Below the pieces are notes generated by a model. It was given only the letters and a program-made list of their open reading frames with translations. It was not told the DNA's origin and searched no databases. Source: Chrysomallon squamiferum (lineage: Eukaryota > Mollusca > Gastropoda > Neomphalida > Peltospiridae). Taken from it: a DNA stretch of 64,000 nucleotides. Shown here in pieces: positions 48,879 through 58,189 of this stretch. The first letter of the stretch is position 1. Each line of letters opens with the position of its first letter. The stretch spans positions 19,783,698-19,847,697 of the forward strand of contig CM022670.1 of the NCBI GenBank assembly GCA_012295275.1, given 5' to 3'. The translations under genes were made by a program, and so were the position numbers.

Positions 48879-50617
48879 ATACTTCAAATAATATTTACAA
48901 AATCCTCTATTTATATAGTTATGTTTATTTATAAATATCAAATTTACTTAATTTTTAAGTCTCCAAAATGTATACTTAATATGCAAGAAAAGCTAATAAA
49001 ACAAACAAAACATTTTCATAATGGGTAAAACATTTTATACTTGAAGAATACTGCAAATGATTTGTAATCAACGTGTTTTTAACTACATTATTATAAAAAT
49101 AATCAAATTAAAATGTTTTATTATATTTTATTATTATTATTATTATTATTACTGAATTGTGCTTAAAAAAACAAACAAAAAAAAACTACGTAACTAAGTG
49201 AAAAAAATAAAGTTCTAAATTTATTTCTAAATATATAAAAATGTAATATGGCTGCACCTGCTAATGCACATTTTTAAACACTAAATTAAAGTTTATTTTA
49301 CTTTAATTTAATTAAAAATTAAAATTTTAAATAAATATATTCGTAAATTTATAGATTTAAATTTAACATTTGTATCATCATCTTTATTATACCTTTAATA
49401 AAGGTTTAGTTTGTGGGAAGAAAAGTTAAGGTTAGATATCTTCATAACTGTTTTTATCTTATTTAGGAGATATATTATTTCAAGTATTTTAAAATAACAA
49501 ATTATGCACCTATGATAGAGAATGCTACAAATCTTTATAAAATAATATTAATAAAAATGTTATTACAAATTATCTCTGTAATGTAATATAAATACCAAGT
49601 TATAAATTCAACTTTTATGGTATACTGAGATGGTTAATTACCTTTATAATTATTATTTCTATTTTATTTATTTTATTATTATTATTATTATTATAATAAT
49701 AAACTATCTCTGTAATTTGTAAATATTTTAAATTTTAAATATATATAAATGAAAAGTAATCCATGTATGTAATTTATTTTGATGAAATATTTTCTAATAA
49801 TAATTTATCTTATTAAAGGACTAAAATATATACTGAAAAAAAAAATATATATATATTCAATTTTTTTCAGACTGTATTATTTTAAATATACACTGGAAAA
49901 AAACTGAGTAAATATATAAATTTATTTACCCAAATTGTTTTCAGTATATATTTCAGCCCTTTATTAAGATAAATTGAGTAAATTATTAATACACTATATG
50001 CTCTCCAATATATTTTTAAAAGTTGTTTTGATATTTATTTCAATATATTACTTACTTCTTAAACTTCGACCTTCTGAATCTGGTGTCCCTCGATCATATA
50101 GATCCCCCGAATCTGAATGATTTTCAGAATTTGTATCAGCTCCTGTGGAACTTATACTTGACGGTCTTTCTTCTTTTACAACAAATGATACTGTCCCTTC
50201 TGGTGATTCCCTTGACCTACTATCACTGTTGGATGTATGGTCAGCATTTGAGTGACCATCAAGTTTACTTTTCTTGGCTGGTGTAAATGCTGATTGATAA
50301 TTATCAGATCCATCCGCAGTGCTCACTAGTGGACGGAAGGCTCCCCCACCTCCAGCCCCAATCAACCCCATCCCACGATCCAAAGGAGGTCGTGCATAGG
50401 GGGGAATGGGGGCATACATAGGTGGTTGAAATGATTCGGCTAACCTATGCATCGAAAAAGGTGTGTTGAAAGGCGTTGGCATGTCTTTATCCATACCCTG
50501 CCCGTGAAAGTTGTGTGATGCAGGTACGCGGCCACTTTCATGTCCCTCTGCAGTTGATGCCAACACCATAAGCGCTGGTGATGTTAAGGGGTTTGGTACG
50601 AATGATGTATTCTCCAT
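19151..50617 (-). CDS. RNF220: E3 ubiquitin-protein ligase RNF220, 544 aa
   Basis: Fourteen coding exons: 50056-50617, 39023-39149, 31067-31109, 27824-27904, 25243-25285, 24106-24236, 23088-23211, 22611-22701, 22016-22102, 21349-21371, 20785-20857, 20222-20324, 19619-19693, 19151-19222; 1635 bp, every junction in frame. RNF220 is a RING E3 ligase acting with ZC4H2 in neural patterning and Wnt/Shh signalling in vertebrates. Residues 1-187 carry NPLTSPALMVLASTAE and GAFRPL...NYQSAFTPAKK, as in vertebrate RNF220. Exon 2 has a Cys/His finger (CCPVCG...H), exon 6 a second (CPVCNDRLTG...HHVEECL), and exon 7 EEYTWAGQTRIRATTMLEGG. Acidic and Ser-rich linkers follow, then ALKARLRE. The C3HC4 RING is Cys492, Cys495, Cys508, His510, Cys513, Cys516, Cys527, Cys530, and the protein ends DLRRIYL exactly as in human. 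Start chosen at 50617 because an acceptor lies just before it; an ATG at 50698 would add 27 residues. Exons of 23, 43 and 43 bp are unusually small. Confidence 0.97.
21181..21220 (-). repeat. tRNA-like (SINE head?) relic in RNF220 intron 10
   Basis: On the minus strand the sequence GTCTACAGCTCAGTGGTAGA resembles the D-arm/A-box of a tRNA gene (TAGCTCAGTGGTAGAGC). It also folds as TGTCTAC/GTAGACA around CACTGAGCT. No good B box (GGTTCGAATCC) follows at tRNA distance, so a true tRNA gene is unlikely; a decayed tRNA-derived SINE is the better guess. Confidence 0.35.
21679..21758. repeat. (AAT)n(ATT)n microsatellite
   Basis: About 25 bp of AAT repeats run directly into about 55 bp of ATT repeats, so the two blocks are reverse complements and can form a hairpin. 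Located in RNF220 intron 9, about 260 bp before exon 9 on the plus-strand map. Confidence 0.9.
24860..25040. promoter_or_regulatory. Less AT-rich island in RNF220 intron 5, homeodomain-type motifs
   Basis: A non-repetitive stretch within a 1-kb intron with TTAATCGATAATC near 24948-24960 and ATGATTAACC near 24981-24990, both typical homeodomain/TALE-like strings. It may be a regulatory element; there is no open frame or splice pair supporting an exon. Confidence 0.25.
25749..25781 (+). other. G-rich tract with quadruplex potential (RNF220 intron 4)
   Basis: Several runs of two to four guanines within 33 bp (GGTGGGGAGGTAGGAGG, then GGGGTGGGG), in an otherwise AT-rich intron. The G-rich strand is the plus strand, so the RNF220 pre-mRNA carries the C-rich complement here. 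Confidence 0.5.
26160..27150. repeat. Degenerate tandem array, units roughly 95-125 bp (RNF220 intron 4)
   Basis: A recurring pattern of AGGTGTTGTTTTGATTGGTT, AAG.ATGATATTTACA.TG, CAAAGCTAAAATCTGATATT and ATTAATAT. The clearest neighbours start at 26711 and 26807; more diverged units are seen to the left (AAAATCTGACATTTTG near 26311, AAATAAGACATTTT near 26360 and 26497) and right (GGAAAGCTAAAACCTAATAT near 27099). Unit length varies and the outer limits are approximate. Confidence 0.6.
28770..29110. promoter_or_regulatory. GC-richer island in RNF220 intron 3 (candidate non-coding element)
   Basis: About 340 bp of non-repetitive sequence with balanced composition between low-complexity A-rich blocks. 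It has no long frame on either strand and no splice pair. Its texture resembles the other islands of this locus, so it is a candidate enhancer, by inference only. Confidence 0.3.
31322..32435 (-). mobile_element. Decayed pogo/Tigger-like DNA transposon
   Basis: The left end reads TA|CAGTGGACTCTTGTC with GGGACC shortly inside, typical of pogo-superfamily ends. The right end reads GAGTCCCTACTG|TA, whose reverse complement CAGTAGGGACTC matches the left end with a two-base indel. Both ends abut TA, the target duplicated by Tc1/mariner/pogo elements. Between them, on the minus strand near the left end, lies a remnant resembling the C-terminal part of a Tigger transposase. It sits in RNF220 intron 2, about 210 bp from exon 3. 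The match beyond 12-14 terminal bases is weak. Confidence 0.5.
31500..31722 (-). pseudogene. Transposase C-terminal remnant (pogo/Tigger-like)
   Basis: A minus-strand frame open for about 58 codons (31722 to the TGA at 31546-31544) reads TDDAPKLSYSNLLKMIKQII followed by SFVASNEIRLLE, then continues in the same frame after one stop as YYTWTIMEKFVLEKK. This pattern (acidic-Pro-Ser-Tyr, a helix of the LL..I..IISFVE type, then a LEKFVEKK-like end) is like the C-terminal tail of Tigger/jerky-type transposases. The in-frame stop marks it as broken. The DDE catalytic core was not found. Confidence 0.45.
32556..32612 (-). repeat. tRNA-like SINE relic in RNF220 intron 2
   Basis: Minus-strand GGCTCTAGTTCAGTGGTTAG followed by ATTACTGGC resembles a tRNA D-arm with an A box (TRGNNNAGTGGTTAG), as in tRNA-Glu/Asp/Val-type genes and SINE heads. 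The downstream GGGTCTTATAAG is a poor B box. It lies about 120 bp beyond the right end of the pogo-like element. Confidence 0.4.
33980..34370. promoter_or_regulatory. GC-richer island in RNF220 intron 2 (candidate non-coding element)
   Basis: About 390 bp of complex sequence with CG dinucleotides, sharply bounded by AT-rich DNA and ending in a poly-T run near 34351-34370. Two overlapping minus-strand frames exist (33967-34287, 34178-34384), but neither has splice sites that fit a gene or a recognisable protein. I treat it as a candidate conserved non-coding element. Confidence 0.4.
36344..36424 (+). repeat. Duplicated island element, degenerate copy
   Basis: About 80 bp alignable with 37854-37933: AAAGCTG-TTTT-CAGCCAACTCAAT, ATGTTCAAATTA, ACAGATGAAT and TATAAAA occur in the same order. 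This copy stands alone in AT-rich DNA, in RNF220 intron 2. Confidence 0.75.
37730..38480. promoter_or_regulatory. GC-richer island in RNF220 intron 2, contains the second copy of the duplicated element
   Basis: About 750 bp of balanced-composition, non-repetitive sequence with GACGACGTGTCAC, TGACAGATGAAT and other potential binding sites. Positions 37854-37933 match 36344-36424. The island ends against a 36-bp poly-T tract. The frame at 37801-37995 (-) is not convincing as protein. Confidence 0.4.
38500..38535 (+). repeat. Poly-T tract
   Basis: An uninterrupted run of about 36 T at the right edge of the island at 37730-38480. On the minus strand this is a poly-A, so a retroposed 3' end is possible, but no body was identified. 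Confidence 0.85.
40560..40670. other. Small less AT-rich patch in RNF220 intron 1
   Basis: About 110 bp (TGCACCTGCTCACAGACAGG, then GGCCTTTGATGATCCAG) with higher complexity than its surroundings. It has no fitting splice signals. The purpose is unknown; it may be a short regulatory element. Confidence 0.2.
41856..41901. repeat. (AAT)n microsatellite
   Basis: About 15 perfect AAT units followed by AAATAAAG-type sequence, in RNF220 intron 1. Confidence 0.9.
42740..43310. promoter_or_regulatory. GC-richer island in RNF220 intron 1 (candidate non-coding element)
   Basis: About 570 bp of non-repetitive sequence rich in CG (CCGCTCGACCACGCGACAAC near 42968) with CCGATTGACAGCTATCAC near 43000, which resembles a PBX/MEIS composite site (TGATTGACAG). 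No open frame of note. It is the most GC-rich part of the intron and a strong candidate regulatory element. Confidence 0.45.
43796..44232 (+). repeat. Minisatellite of 45-60 bp units
   Basis: Eight units, each starting TAAATGTAAA.CAACA (or a near variant), passing through ATAAAATATACAAAATGTGT and ending GAGAGATTATA, GAGACACTATA or GAGCCATA. A ninth, decayed start (TAAAGGCAAAGCAA) lies at the right edge. Unit starts are near 43796, 43848, 43904, 43957, 44006, 44056, 44114 and 44159. The unit endings alternate, which gives a higher-order pattern. Confidence 0.85.
45030..45067 (+). repeat. Poly-T tract
   Basis: An uninterrupted run of about 38 T in RNF220 intron 1, flanked by CATTTTCA and GTCATTATC. 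Confidence 0.85.
45220..46050. promoter_or_regulatory. GC-richer island in RNF220 intron 1 with TGACAG inverted pair
   Basis: About 830 bp of complex sequence. At 45739-45759 CTGTCAAA and TTTGACAG form a perfect 8-bp inverted repeat with a 5-bp spacer; each arm contains the TGACAG core used by MEIS/PREP homeodomain proteins. CAGGTCTATCAATGAACCGG near 45392 is another dense motif patch. The frame at 45398-45631 (-) has no recognisable protein. Confidence 0.4.
46640..47290. promoter_or_regulatory. GC-richer island in RNF220 intron 1 with two 12-bp inverted repeats
   Basis: About 650 bp of complex sequence. AGCTGGTTAAAC (46983-46994) is the exact reverse complement of GTTTAACCAGCT (47056-47067), and GTTTCTATCACA (46899-46910) is the exact reverse complement of TGTGATAGAAAC (47075-47086); TTTCTATCA also recurs at 46962-46970, next to the first arm. 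A folded RNA or paired protein sites are possible. There is no coding frame. Confidence 0.45.
48817..48875 (+). repeat. (GA)n microsatellite
   Basis: About 29 perfect AG units in RNF220 intron 1. On the RNF220 transcript strand this is a (CT)n polypyrimidine tract. Confidence 0.95.
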
Positions 50618-50627
50618 ACTGTTGCTT

Positions 50628-50645
50628 CCTAAAGGAGGAGCAAAA
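50628..50645 (-). other. RNF220: Splice acceptor ahead of the first RNF220 coding exon
   Basis: Read on the minus strand, a pyrimidine tract (TTTTTTTGCTCCTCCTTTAG) ends in AG at 50630-50629, followed by GAAGCAACAGT and ATG at 50617. The conserved protein sequence (MENTSF, human MENSSY) begins right after it. I infer that the coding exon starts at 50628 and that an untranslated first exon lies upstream. Confidence 0.7.
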
Positions 50646-50699
50646 AAAGGTTTAGGCCACATAAAACGAAACATTGAAAAATCGCTGAAGTTATTCATT

Positions 50700-51500
50700 T
50701 TGAATAGTTATAAAATAATAAGAAGTAAATCCGTATAAATATTTCAGACAGGTATCCAAGTATCAGGTAATATATATTTGTGTGACATGTTGACAAAGTA
50801 TTCCCCAATCAAACGATATTCAAGAACAAACAGAAAACAGACAAGATGTTATCACTGCCAGTGCAGAAGACATCCTACAAGTTTTAAAAGTCACACACAA
50901 CTGGCAGTCTCTCATACACTCTACTACATAGCCCGCTTTGACAGATGAATGACCTCCCATATATGGAAAATAGAGTGACGTCGCACAAAGGCCCGGTAGC
51001 CAATCTCCGACAAATACAAACAGATAAGATTTTTGCATTTATACACAACTACAATTGTTAAATATAGAAAATAATATACGTTCGTAAATTTAGTTTGATT
51101 AGCATGTAAACCTAACGCTTTATTGATTGGATAAACAGTAATACGAAAGGAGATGACCGCCGATTGGATTTGCCCGCCTGTTTGTAAACAACCTGAGTGT
51201 AGTACGACTGCTGAGCAAGCTATCGGAAGCCGTCAAAAATCGTTTTAACAATTTGATTAAATCGGTAAATAAATACAGAACAACAATGACAAAGTTACAT
51301 ATAACATGCCGTCAAAATATAATTGTGTATTTCTTATCGATGACATGCAATAAAGATGGATAAAAATTGAAGCTACCTACTTCGTACTCCCTTTATGCAT
51401 TGGTAGCCATAGCCTCGTTCTGAAATGGAATTCCCTCATCGGATTATTAAACAGACGGGGAAATCCCTACGATCGATAGCGTTCGTTTATCGTCGGAAAT
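50700..51500 (-). promoter_or_regulatory. RNF220: Putative RNF220 promoter / first untranslated exon region
   Basis: The base composition rises from AT-rich intron-like DNA to a more balanced, CpG-containing stretch at about 50820-51500, as expected for a promoter. It contains a perfect CArg-box palindrome CCATATATGG (50957-50966) and, ten bases on, TGACGTC (50976-50982). The first untranslated exon is presumably here, but its donor cannot be assigned with confidence. Confidence 0.5.
50957..50982. promoter_or_regulatory. CArG box plus CRE-like site
   Basis: CCATATATGG fits the SRF consensus CC(A/T)6GG exactly and is followed after nine bases by TGACGTC(G), which is one base from the full CREB/ATF palindrome. 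The pair lies about 340 bp upstream of the RNF220 start codon. The arrangement recalls serum- and cAMP-responsive immediate-early promoters. Function is inferred from motif identity only. Confidence 0.45.
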
Positions 51501-52075
51501 TAAAAATGAAAAGATTGTTTTCCAGATACTTCTGAAATTAAGTACAATTATTATTATTATTATTTAAAATCAAGGAACTGGTCGTTTTGTTTTCCTTTTA
51601 TTTTCTTATTCTTCAAACAGCGGCAAAAAGTACGCTCATCAGTCCACTGAAGATAGGTTCACGAAAACATGTCCAAATATAAATTTAAGTTTCATTCTTC
51701 GCTTTTTCGATTTAACGCACAAAATTGTGGAGGCTTATTTCCTTCAGATCCGAAGCAAATACTTTATTTGTAAATACCTATTTATTTTTGGGTCACAATT
51801 ATAGTATATGGTAACAGACCTTTTATTAACTAAATATTAATATTAATTCATTTCAAAATATTAAAATAGACATTGGCGTCATGGACTTTCTCACCTAACT
51901 GTATGCTAAGTTGAGGGTTTGTTGTACATTATCATTTTTATTTTTAATTTATTAATTTAATTTTATATTCTATATTAGCAATAATAGCCCAAATCGGTGT
52001 TTCCTCGGATTATTTCCAAAACCTATCCAAAAAAAAACAACAACCCAAAACCACAGAAAGGTCACAATATCACCG

Positions 52076-52126
<51 letters not shown>

Positions 52127-52367
52127 ATTATTATTATTATTTGTTTTCTGCATTCTAGTTTTCGTACTTTTATTTACTTAATTTTTTATCTTGTTTGAAT
52201 TTCTTATTTCTGTTGTTGTTTGTTTGTCTGTTTTGCTTGTTGTCATTTTTCGTCCTTCTTTCTTCTTATTTTATTATTCCTTTATTTTCAGTTTAGTTTA
52301 GCTTTGCTTGGATCGAGAAAGTAATCTGTAATAATAAGCTTCATGATGTTAAAGGAATTATAATTTT

Positions 52368-52441
<74 letters not shown>

Positions 52442-52494
52442 AATATATTTGTGAGCATTGTCTGTGTATGCTGTGAAAAGAAAGAGAAAAGAAG
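51501..52494. other. AT-rich and low-complexity DNA upstream of RNF220
   Basis: No gene seen. Includes ATT microsatellites at 52076-52141 and a CTT/ATT compound repeat at 52366-52438. Confidence 0.6.
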
Positions 52495-52920
52495 AAACCT
52501 ATCTGTGGGTGGAACAAGGTAATTGAAATGTCAGTATCGTAACCTCATCCTCTACGTTTAACTTAGGTGTGGGCATACAGATTTCGTGATTTGGTTCTTG
52601 TATCTGATCGTCCAAAGGCATCACAAACGCGAAGAACAAAAACATTCGATTCAATTATTATTAGCCATTAGCAGCCTTGAACGTAATACATCACTAAATC
52701 CTATAGCTTTGTTGCTTTAAGATTATTTTCCTTTCAACATCTGATTTCAAGATTATCAGAGATACAGAGTGAAAACGAGTTGATAAGAGAAGCTGGTTGT
52801 TTGACCTTTCACCTCTCACGATATATACGAAACGAATATGTTTGGAACTTTTTGCCGATGACATGACATGGAGCTCAGTGCATCGTACGGATAACAGCTG
52901 TCATTTAAATAACTTAGGAA
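52495..52920. promoter_or_regulatory. Upstream island 1
   Basis: Non-repetitive, CG-containing sequence bounded by microsatellites and AT-rich DNA, about 1.9 kb upstream of the RNF220 start codon. No protein-like frame. Candidate regulatory element by composition only. Confidence 0.3.
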
Positions 52921-53859
52921 AAATTTGATTATGTTTTCTGCTTTACCAGGACAGAAAAAAATATCTGTTATAATAAACTTATTATAAAGTTAAAGTATTT
53001 TAATTTTCTTCCATGTGTCTGAGTTGACTATTGTTCCGAACTAATTTTGTTAATAATTTGAAAAAAAATAAAATAAAAAATAAATAAAAAATAAATAGTC
53101 GGAAAATATTCACAGATATAGTTATTTTCCTTTATTTCCTGCCTCTGTCATTCTTTCATTGTTTGTTGACGGACATGTTATATTAGAATATTTAAATGTT
53201 TGGAAAATAAATAAAATGATACACGAAAATTTCGACAAATACTTATAATTCTTTTTTTTTTTTTCTTCTAAATTTTCAGATTTTCTTTTTACATTAAATT
53301 TGTGTCGATAAGTAAAATAACAAGACTGTAGGAAATCGTCGGAGACGTTTTGTACTATTGTCAAGCTACAAATTTAGAATCTGTCGGAGCTATTCCTTAT
53401 TTATTTACATACATGTTGTTGTCGTTTTTTGTGTGTTTTTTTTGTGTTTTTTTTTTTTTTTTTTTTTTGCTACATTACAAAGATCCCATTTTCACGACCA
53501 TCTGCTTAACCTACGGATAACGATAGGCCTTTGAGTTATTTTAAAATTAATCAAAAATGCTATAAATCAATAATAATGTATTGTACTAATTATCATTCTC
53601 AAAATGACCGACCAACCGTATTTAATCATAATTACTTTGACTGCAAATATAAGTACTCTTTAATATTAATTCTATAATGTTTTGCACCTATACGCTTTTA
53701 TGTCGTTTAAATCCCGAATTCGACATGGTTATGACTTTGTCGTTAATATACATTACTTTATTTCGCTGCAACAAAATGAGATAGGAGGGGTTTTGTTCAG
53801 TGGTTTGCCTTGATCCGCCAACAGACAATGTAATAGCTTTGTGCGAGTATTTCTCTATT

Positions 53860-54630
53860 TGACAATCGGCTGTAAACGAGTAGAAATGCGATACTACAAA
53901 ACACATTATGAAAAAACGACTTGTTACATTTACTGAGTGATTGAAATGAGTTTTTGCTCATACTCAGTTCACGTAGGGGGTACCTGTGCTTACGAGCGCG
54001 AGGACAATTTGTTACACCGACGTTTGACAAAGTGAGAGCTCCTTCGCGTCCACCCTTAAGAAAATCTTTCAATAGCTTTCCAGGCTTCAGGTATTACCAG
54101 CTTCGAATGAAAGACTGGCGGTGAATCGCCAATAAAATAGATTACAAGTTAAAGACTAGGAGTCACATTTCAGTCAAAACAGAATCAACCGACAGTGTGT
54201 TAATATCGGTCCTATTATAGCTAGTGTTGCTTGAAAACACTTTTAAAAAGGTGAAAATAGGTACAATAGAGTCCGCCAAGCCTTCCCGAAAGTGATAGAC
54301 GTTTTCTATCGACGCTATAGTGCGCAGGGATAATGCAATGTTCATTGATGAAGAAAAACGATTAAAAACAACTTGAAGTTCAGTGAAGGGCTCTGAACGG
54401 AATATTGAAATATGTTGGCAAAAAGACTGTTTCCGGGACAATAGCCTGACCGTGAAATAGACTACAGTGACTATAGAAAGTCACTCATGAAAGAGCCGGA
54501 GTTTGTCACTTGGAAAAATGAAGGACCGCAGATGTCGTGGAGGAATATACAAATGAGAATTCCATGAGGCGTAGCAGAGTAGAGTCTTTGAAATCGCTGC
54601 TCTTTACGCATACTTAGCAGGGATTTCTAG
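53860..54630. promoter_or_regulatory. Upstream island 2
   Basis: About 770 bp of balanced composition. Minus-strand frames at 53797-54072 and 54163-54441 fall here, but they have no recognisable domains and no gene-like splice context. Candidate regulatory element or an unrecognised non-coding transcript. Confidence 0.3.
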
Positions 54631-54931
54631 ATGAGAATTTAATTTAATTTATTTTTTCTTTTCAACTAGGATCCAAGTCGTTAAAAGAAAGTTGTGCATT
54701 ATTCAATAAACAATTTGCAAATCATTTCCATAAACATACTTTTCCATGGCGTTAATGTACATTTTAAAAATAATTTTAAAAGAAATTGTCTGGAGTAAAT
54801 GAATTAAAAAATAACTTCCTTTAAAACTCATGTTTGAACTGTTTGAAGTTATCTATAGTCTGTGTCAAACTGACCAGGCAGAAAACAAAAAGTAAATCTG
54901 AACTATTAGCCAAATATATGTAGGTATGTAT

Positions 54932-54934
<3 letters not shown>

Positions 54935-54991
<57 letters not shown>
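54935..54991 (+). repeat. (AAT)n microsatellite
   Basis: About 19 AAT units, preceded by TATGTAGGTATGTATG. Confidence 0.9.
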
Positions 54992-55430
54992 CATAAATAT
55001 GTATATATAAAGAGAAATCTACTAATTATATTGGAAAAATTTAAATCTCGCGCTCACAATATCAAATTCTAATAAATAAATAATTTTTTTTCTTCTATAG
55101 ATTTTTAAATAATCCTAAGCCTAATACTAATACTAATAATATTTGAATCGAACGCCTATTTCGTTTGACTAATATATTTCGTTTTTAATTGTCTATTTTG
55201 TTTTGTTTTGATACATTTTTTGGTTTGTCTCAGGCAAAGTAAAAAAATATATTAATTACGAAAGTAAATGTTTGAACATAATTTTTCTTCAATAAACATA
55301 AAACATACTATTAAACAATTTCATATTACACAGCTATGCACGTTGTTATATTTCTCTATTTATATACATGTAATTTGAAAAATATTTACGAAATGTTTTA
55401 TTGCATTCTTTACTAATATCAAACTTTTAC

Positions 55431-55451
55431 ATATATTATTATCATTATTAC

Positions 55452-55499
<48 letters not shown>

Positions 55500-55516
55500 C
55501 ATCATCATCATTATCA
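55431..55516 (+). repeat. (ATT)n(ATC)n microsatellite
   Basis: ATT units grading into ATC units, about 85 bp. Confidence 0.9.
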
Positions 55517-56049
55517 ACATCAACGTCATCATTATGATTATTGTAATATCAGCAATGCTATAATAGTTTTATTAAAATTTACTAAAACATGTTTTAAGAT
55601 TCAACGAAATAACTTTTCATTGCTGTGAAATTTTTTCATAATTTGCTCTCTTTTCTTCTGCTGTATTCGATATTGTTCAGAGCTTTAAAAAAATAATAAT
55701 GATATTAATAAAAGAAATGAAAAGAAAAAAAGAAAAGAACGAAAAGTTAAAAGAAAGAAACAAAGAAAAAGAAAAAAAACAATATTAGTTTATTAAATTT
55801 GAAGAAATTATGAAATTAAAACAAAATGGCATTTTAAAATTATTTATCACCTCATTATGATTATGATTATAATTATGATTTTATTATTATTGTTGTTGTT
55901 GTTGTTGTTGTTATTTATTTATTCATTCATTTATTTGCTAGTGATGACGTTGCCGTTCACAAAAGAAACATGAAATAAATTTATCAAATGAATATTGTAC
56001 TTTAATTACATTGTTAATAAACATATAAATATATATTATACAATCTTTT

Positions 56050-56462
56050 TCAGATTCTTAAATTTATTTTAATTTATTTTGTATTCTATTTATTTATTTT
56101 GTTTATTTTAATTTATTTTGTTTTATTATCATTTTTTTTACTTTACTTTATTGATTTATTTTAATTTATTTTATTTTACATTTTAATCTAATTTAATTTT
56201 TATTTATTTATTTACTTTATTTTATTTTATTCGATTTTATTTTATTATCATTTTTTTACTTTATTGATTTATTTTAATTTATTTTATTTTCTTTTTACTT
56301 CTTTTTTTTTACATTTTAATTTAATTTAATTTTTATTTATTTATTTATTTTATTTTATTTTATTTCATTTATTTAACATTTTAATTTATTTATTTTTATT
56401 TATTTAATATTTATTAGTTATTTATTTATTTATTTAATTATTTCGTTTTATTTTTCTATTAT

Positions 56463-56514
<52 letters not shown>
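56050..56514 (+). repeat. TTTTATTTA low-complexity block ending in poly-T
   Basis: About 400 bp of almost pure T/A made of TTTAATTTATTTTATTTTA-type strings, followed by about 50 uninterrupted T (56465-56514). Confidence 0.9.
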
Positions 56515-56515
<1 letters not shown>

Positions 56516-56529
56516 TTTAAGAAGAAAAA

Positions 56530-57650
56530 ACCAGTCTATGGTGTGGTTCATTTAACACACAGATGTCTAACAATTTACTAAATTAATAAATAACAATCGA
56601 AGTAATAACTTGGTATTAGCTACGGGCTTCTCGACAATTATTAAACCTGCCGAACATACGCCTTAGATACATGCCCAGCGCATATTAGCAATAAAACCAC
56701 ATATCGTAAGATAACAATAAGTGGGCGTGGCGATTTGGCCAGGTAGAAAACGGAAATAAAACGCTGTTAACGCAGGGAAGTTAATGGAGCGTAATATTAA
56801 TCTCATGGAAAGTCATTTCACAGTGGGAATCCACACAAGTAGAGAAAGCGTGGCTTTGAATATTGCACAGAAAATGATCAAGTCGAAGGAAAGTGGAGTG
56901 AAGAGGTTTAATCTGACAGCTTGAAAATAAAAATCCTTTTCATCTGCTGAGCATTGGCACACCTGGTAAATGTAGCCAGTACGGCCGGTTCACGACAGAT
57001 ATAAACCTGGCTTTATTGTCGTCTTCAAAAGCTGTTTCTTTCTCAAAATTTGCATGCAGAATATTGAAAAGTGTTCGATAAACTTTGCGAACGAAATGAT
57101 TGTGTTCGATATAAAGGAAGATGAAATAAAGAACAAAACGAAAGGTTCCATGAGCCAAGTAAATCACGCTCATGGTAATTAAATTCAGTTTAGAGTAAGA
57201 TAAACGATTAAATGACTGCCATTTCGATTGACGTCCAGTGATTTATGCAGCCAGATATTTTATTATCTTCAGAACTCACTACATACTGATGAGTCGCCAG
57301 TGGGGACCCCGACAACGAGGGACAATTGCGAACAAAAACCAGTCGTTAAATTGGTGGGGAGCTTCCAAAACTTGGTCTTTTCAGAGCCCGTAAACACACA
57401 GAAGGTGCCATCTAAAAGGCGTAGTGCAAGTTGTCTGTTCATGCTATTGACTCGTTTCGAGATGGCTTTTCAAAGTCAACAATGAATTATGTTCTCTTCA
57501 AAGCAGACTGGATGTCTTGTTGAATCTCAGAAAACCACCTTGCATTGATATTTGTTGATTCAATTGACTGCATTTCTGTGCCTCTTAAATTATGATATGG
57601 TTAAGTTGCTTGACGAGGTAGTTCTTAATATAATCATGACTGTATATGAA
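56530..57650. promoter_or_regulatory. Upstream island 3
   Basis: The longest complex, CG-containing stretch of the upstream region (about 1.1 kb). The frames at 56940-57173 (-) and 57228-57485 (+) have no recognisable protein, and the latter lacks an ATG at its first codon. Candidate regulatory element; an unannotated lineage-specific exon cannot be excluded. Confidence 0.3.
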
Positions 57651-57689
57651 AAAAACTAACCAGTTCCCCGCCTGACCGTCGTATGTTTG

Positions 57690-57860
57690 GATGTATGTTC
57701 GTGTGTATGTGTATATATATGTATGTACATATTAAAGTTAGTGTGTGAATTAGTATGTGTGAATATATATGTGTGCGTATATTTTATGTACTTGCATGTG
57801 TGTGTGTTTGTGTGTATATACATATATATATGTCTGTGTAGGTGTGGATGTATATGTTTA
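57690..57860 (+). repeat. TATG/TGTG microsatellite-like block
   Basis: Irregular GTGT, TATG and ATATAT units over about 170 bp. It produces spurious Cys/Tyr/Val-rich or His/Thr-rich frames on the two strands. Confidence 0.8.
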
Positions 57861-58189
57861 TATGTATACGTGAAGATATATAAAATATACATTTTGTTTC
57901 TAATCACGTATTTATTCAAGAATAGATACGAAGAACTGACTGTACCTCCAGTAAGAGCAATGAAACACGTTGTATTTTTTAAATTTAAAATGAAATTTGT
58001 TGTCTTTTTTGTTTATATGGACGCTTCAGAGAAGTGTCTTTACTAATGAAATTATGTCAAATAATGTTAATTTTAAAGAGCTTTCTTAATTTATTATAAT
58101 TTTTTTTTTTTTTTTTTTTTTTTTTATCCATTTTTCTGAAATAATTATTAAAATAACCGGCATTTCCGAATGGAAACAACCAAGTGTTG

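Noticed and set aside
48677-48934. Frame with an (Arg-Glu)n stretch
   Set aside because: It is the translation of the (GA)n microsatellite.
53797-54441. Minus-strand frames in upstream island 2
   Set aside because: No domain, no splice context, overlapping frames of similar length; treated as chance.
57228-57485. 85-codon plus-strand frame
   Set aside because: Its first codon is TTG rather than ATG and no family resemblance was seen.
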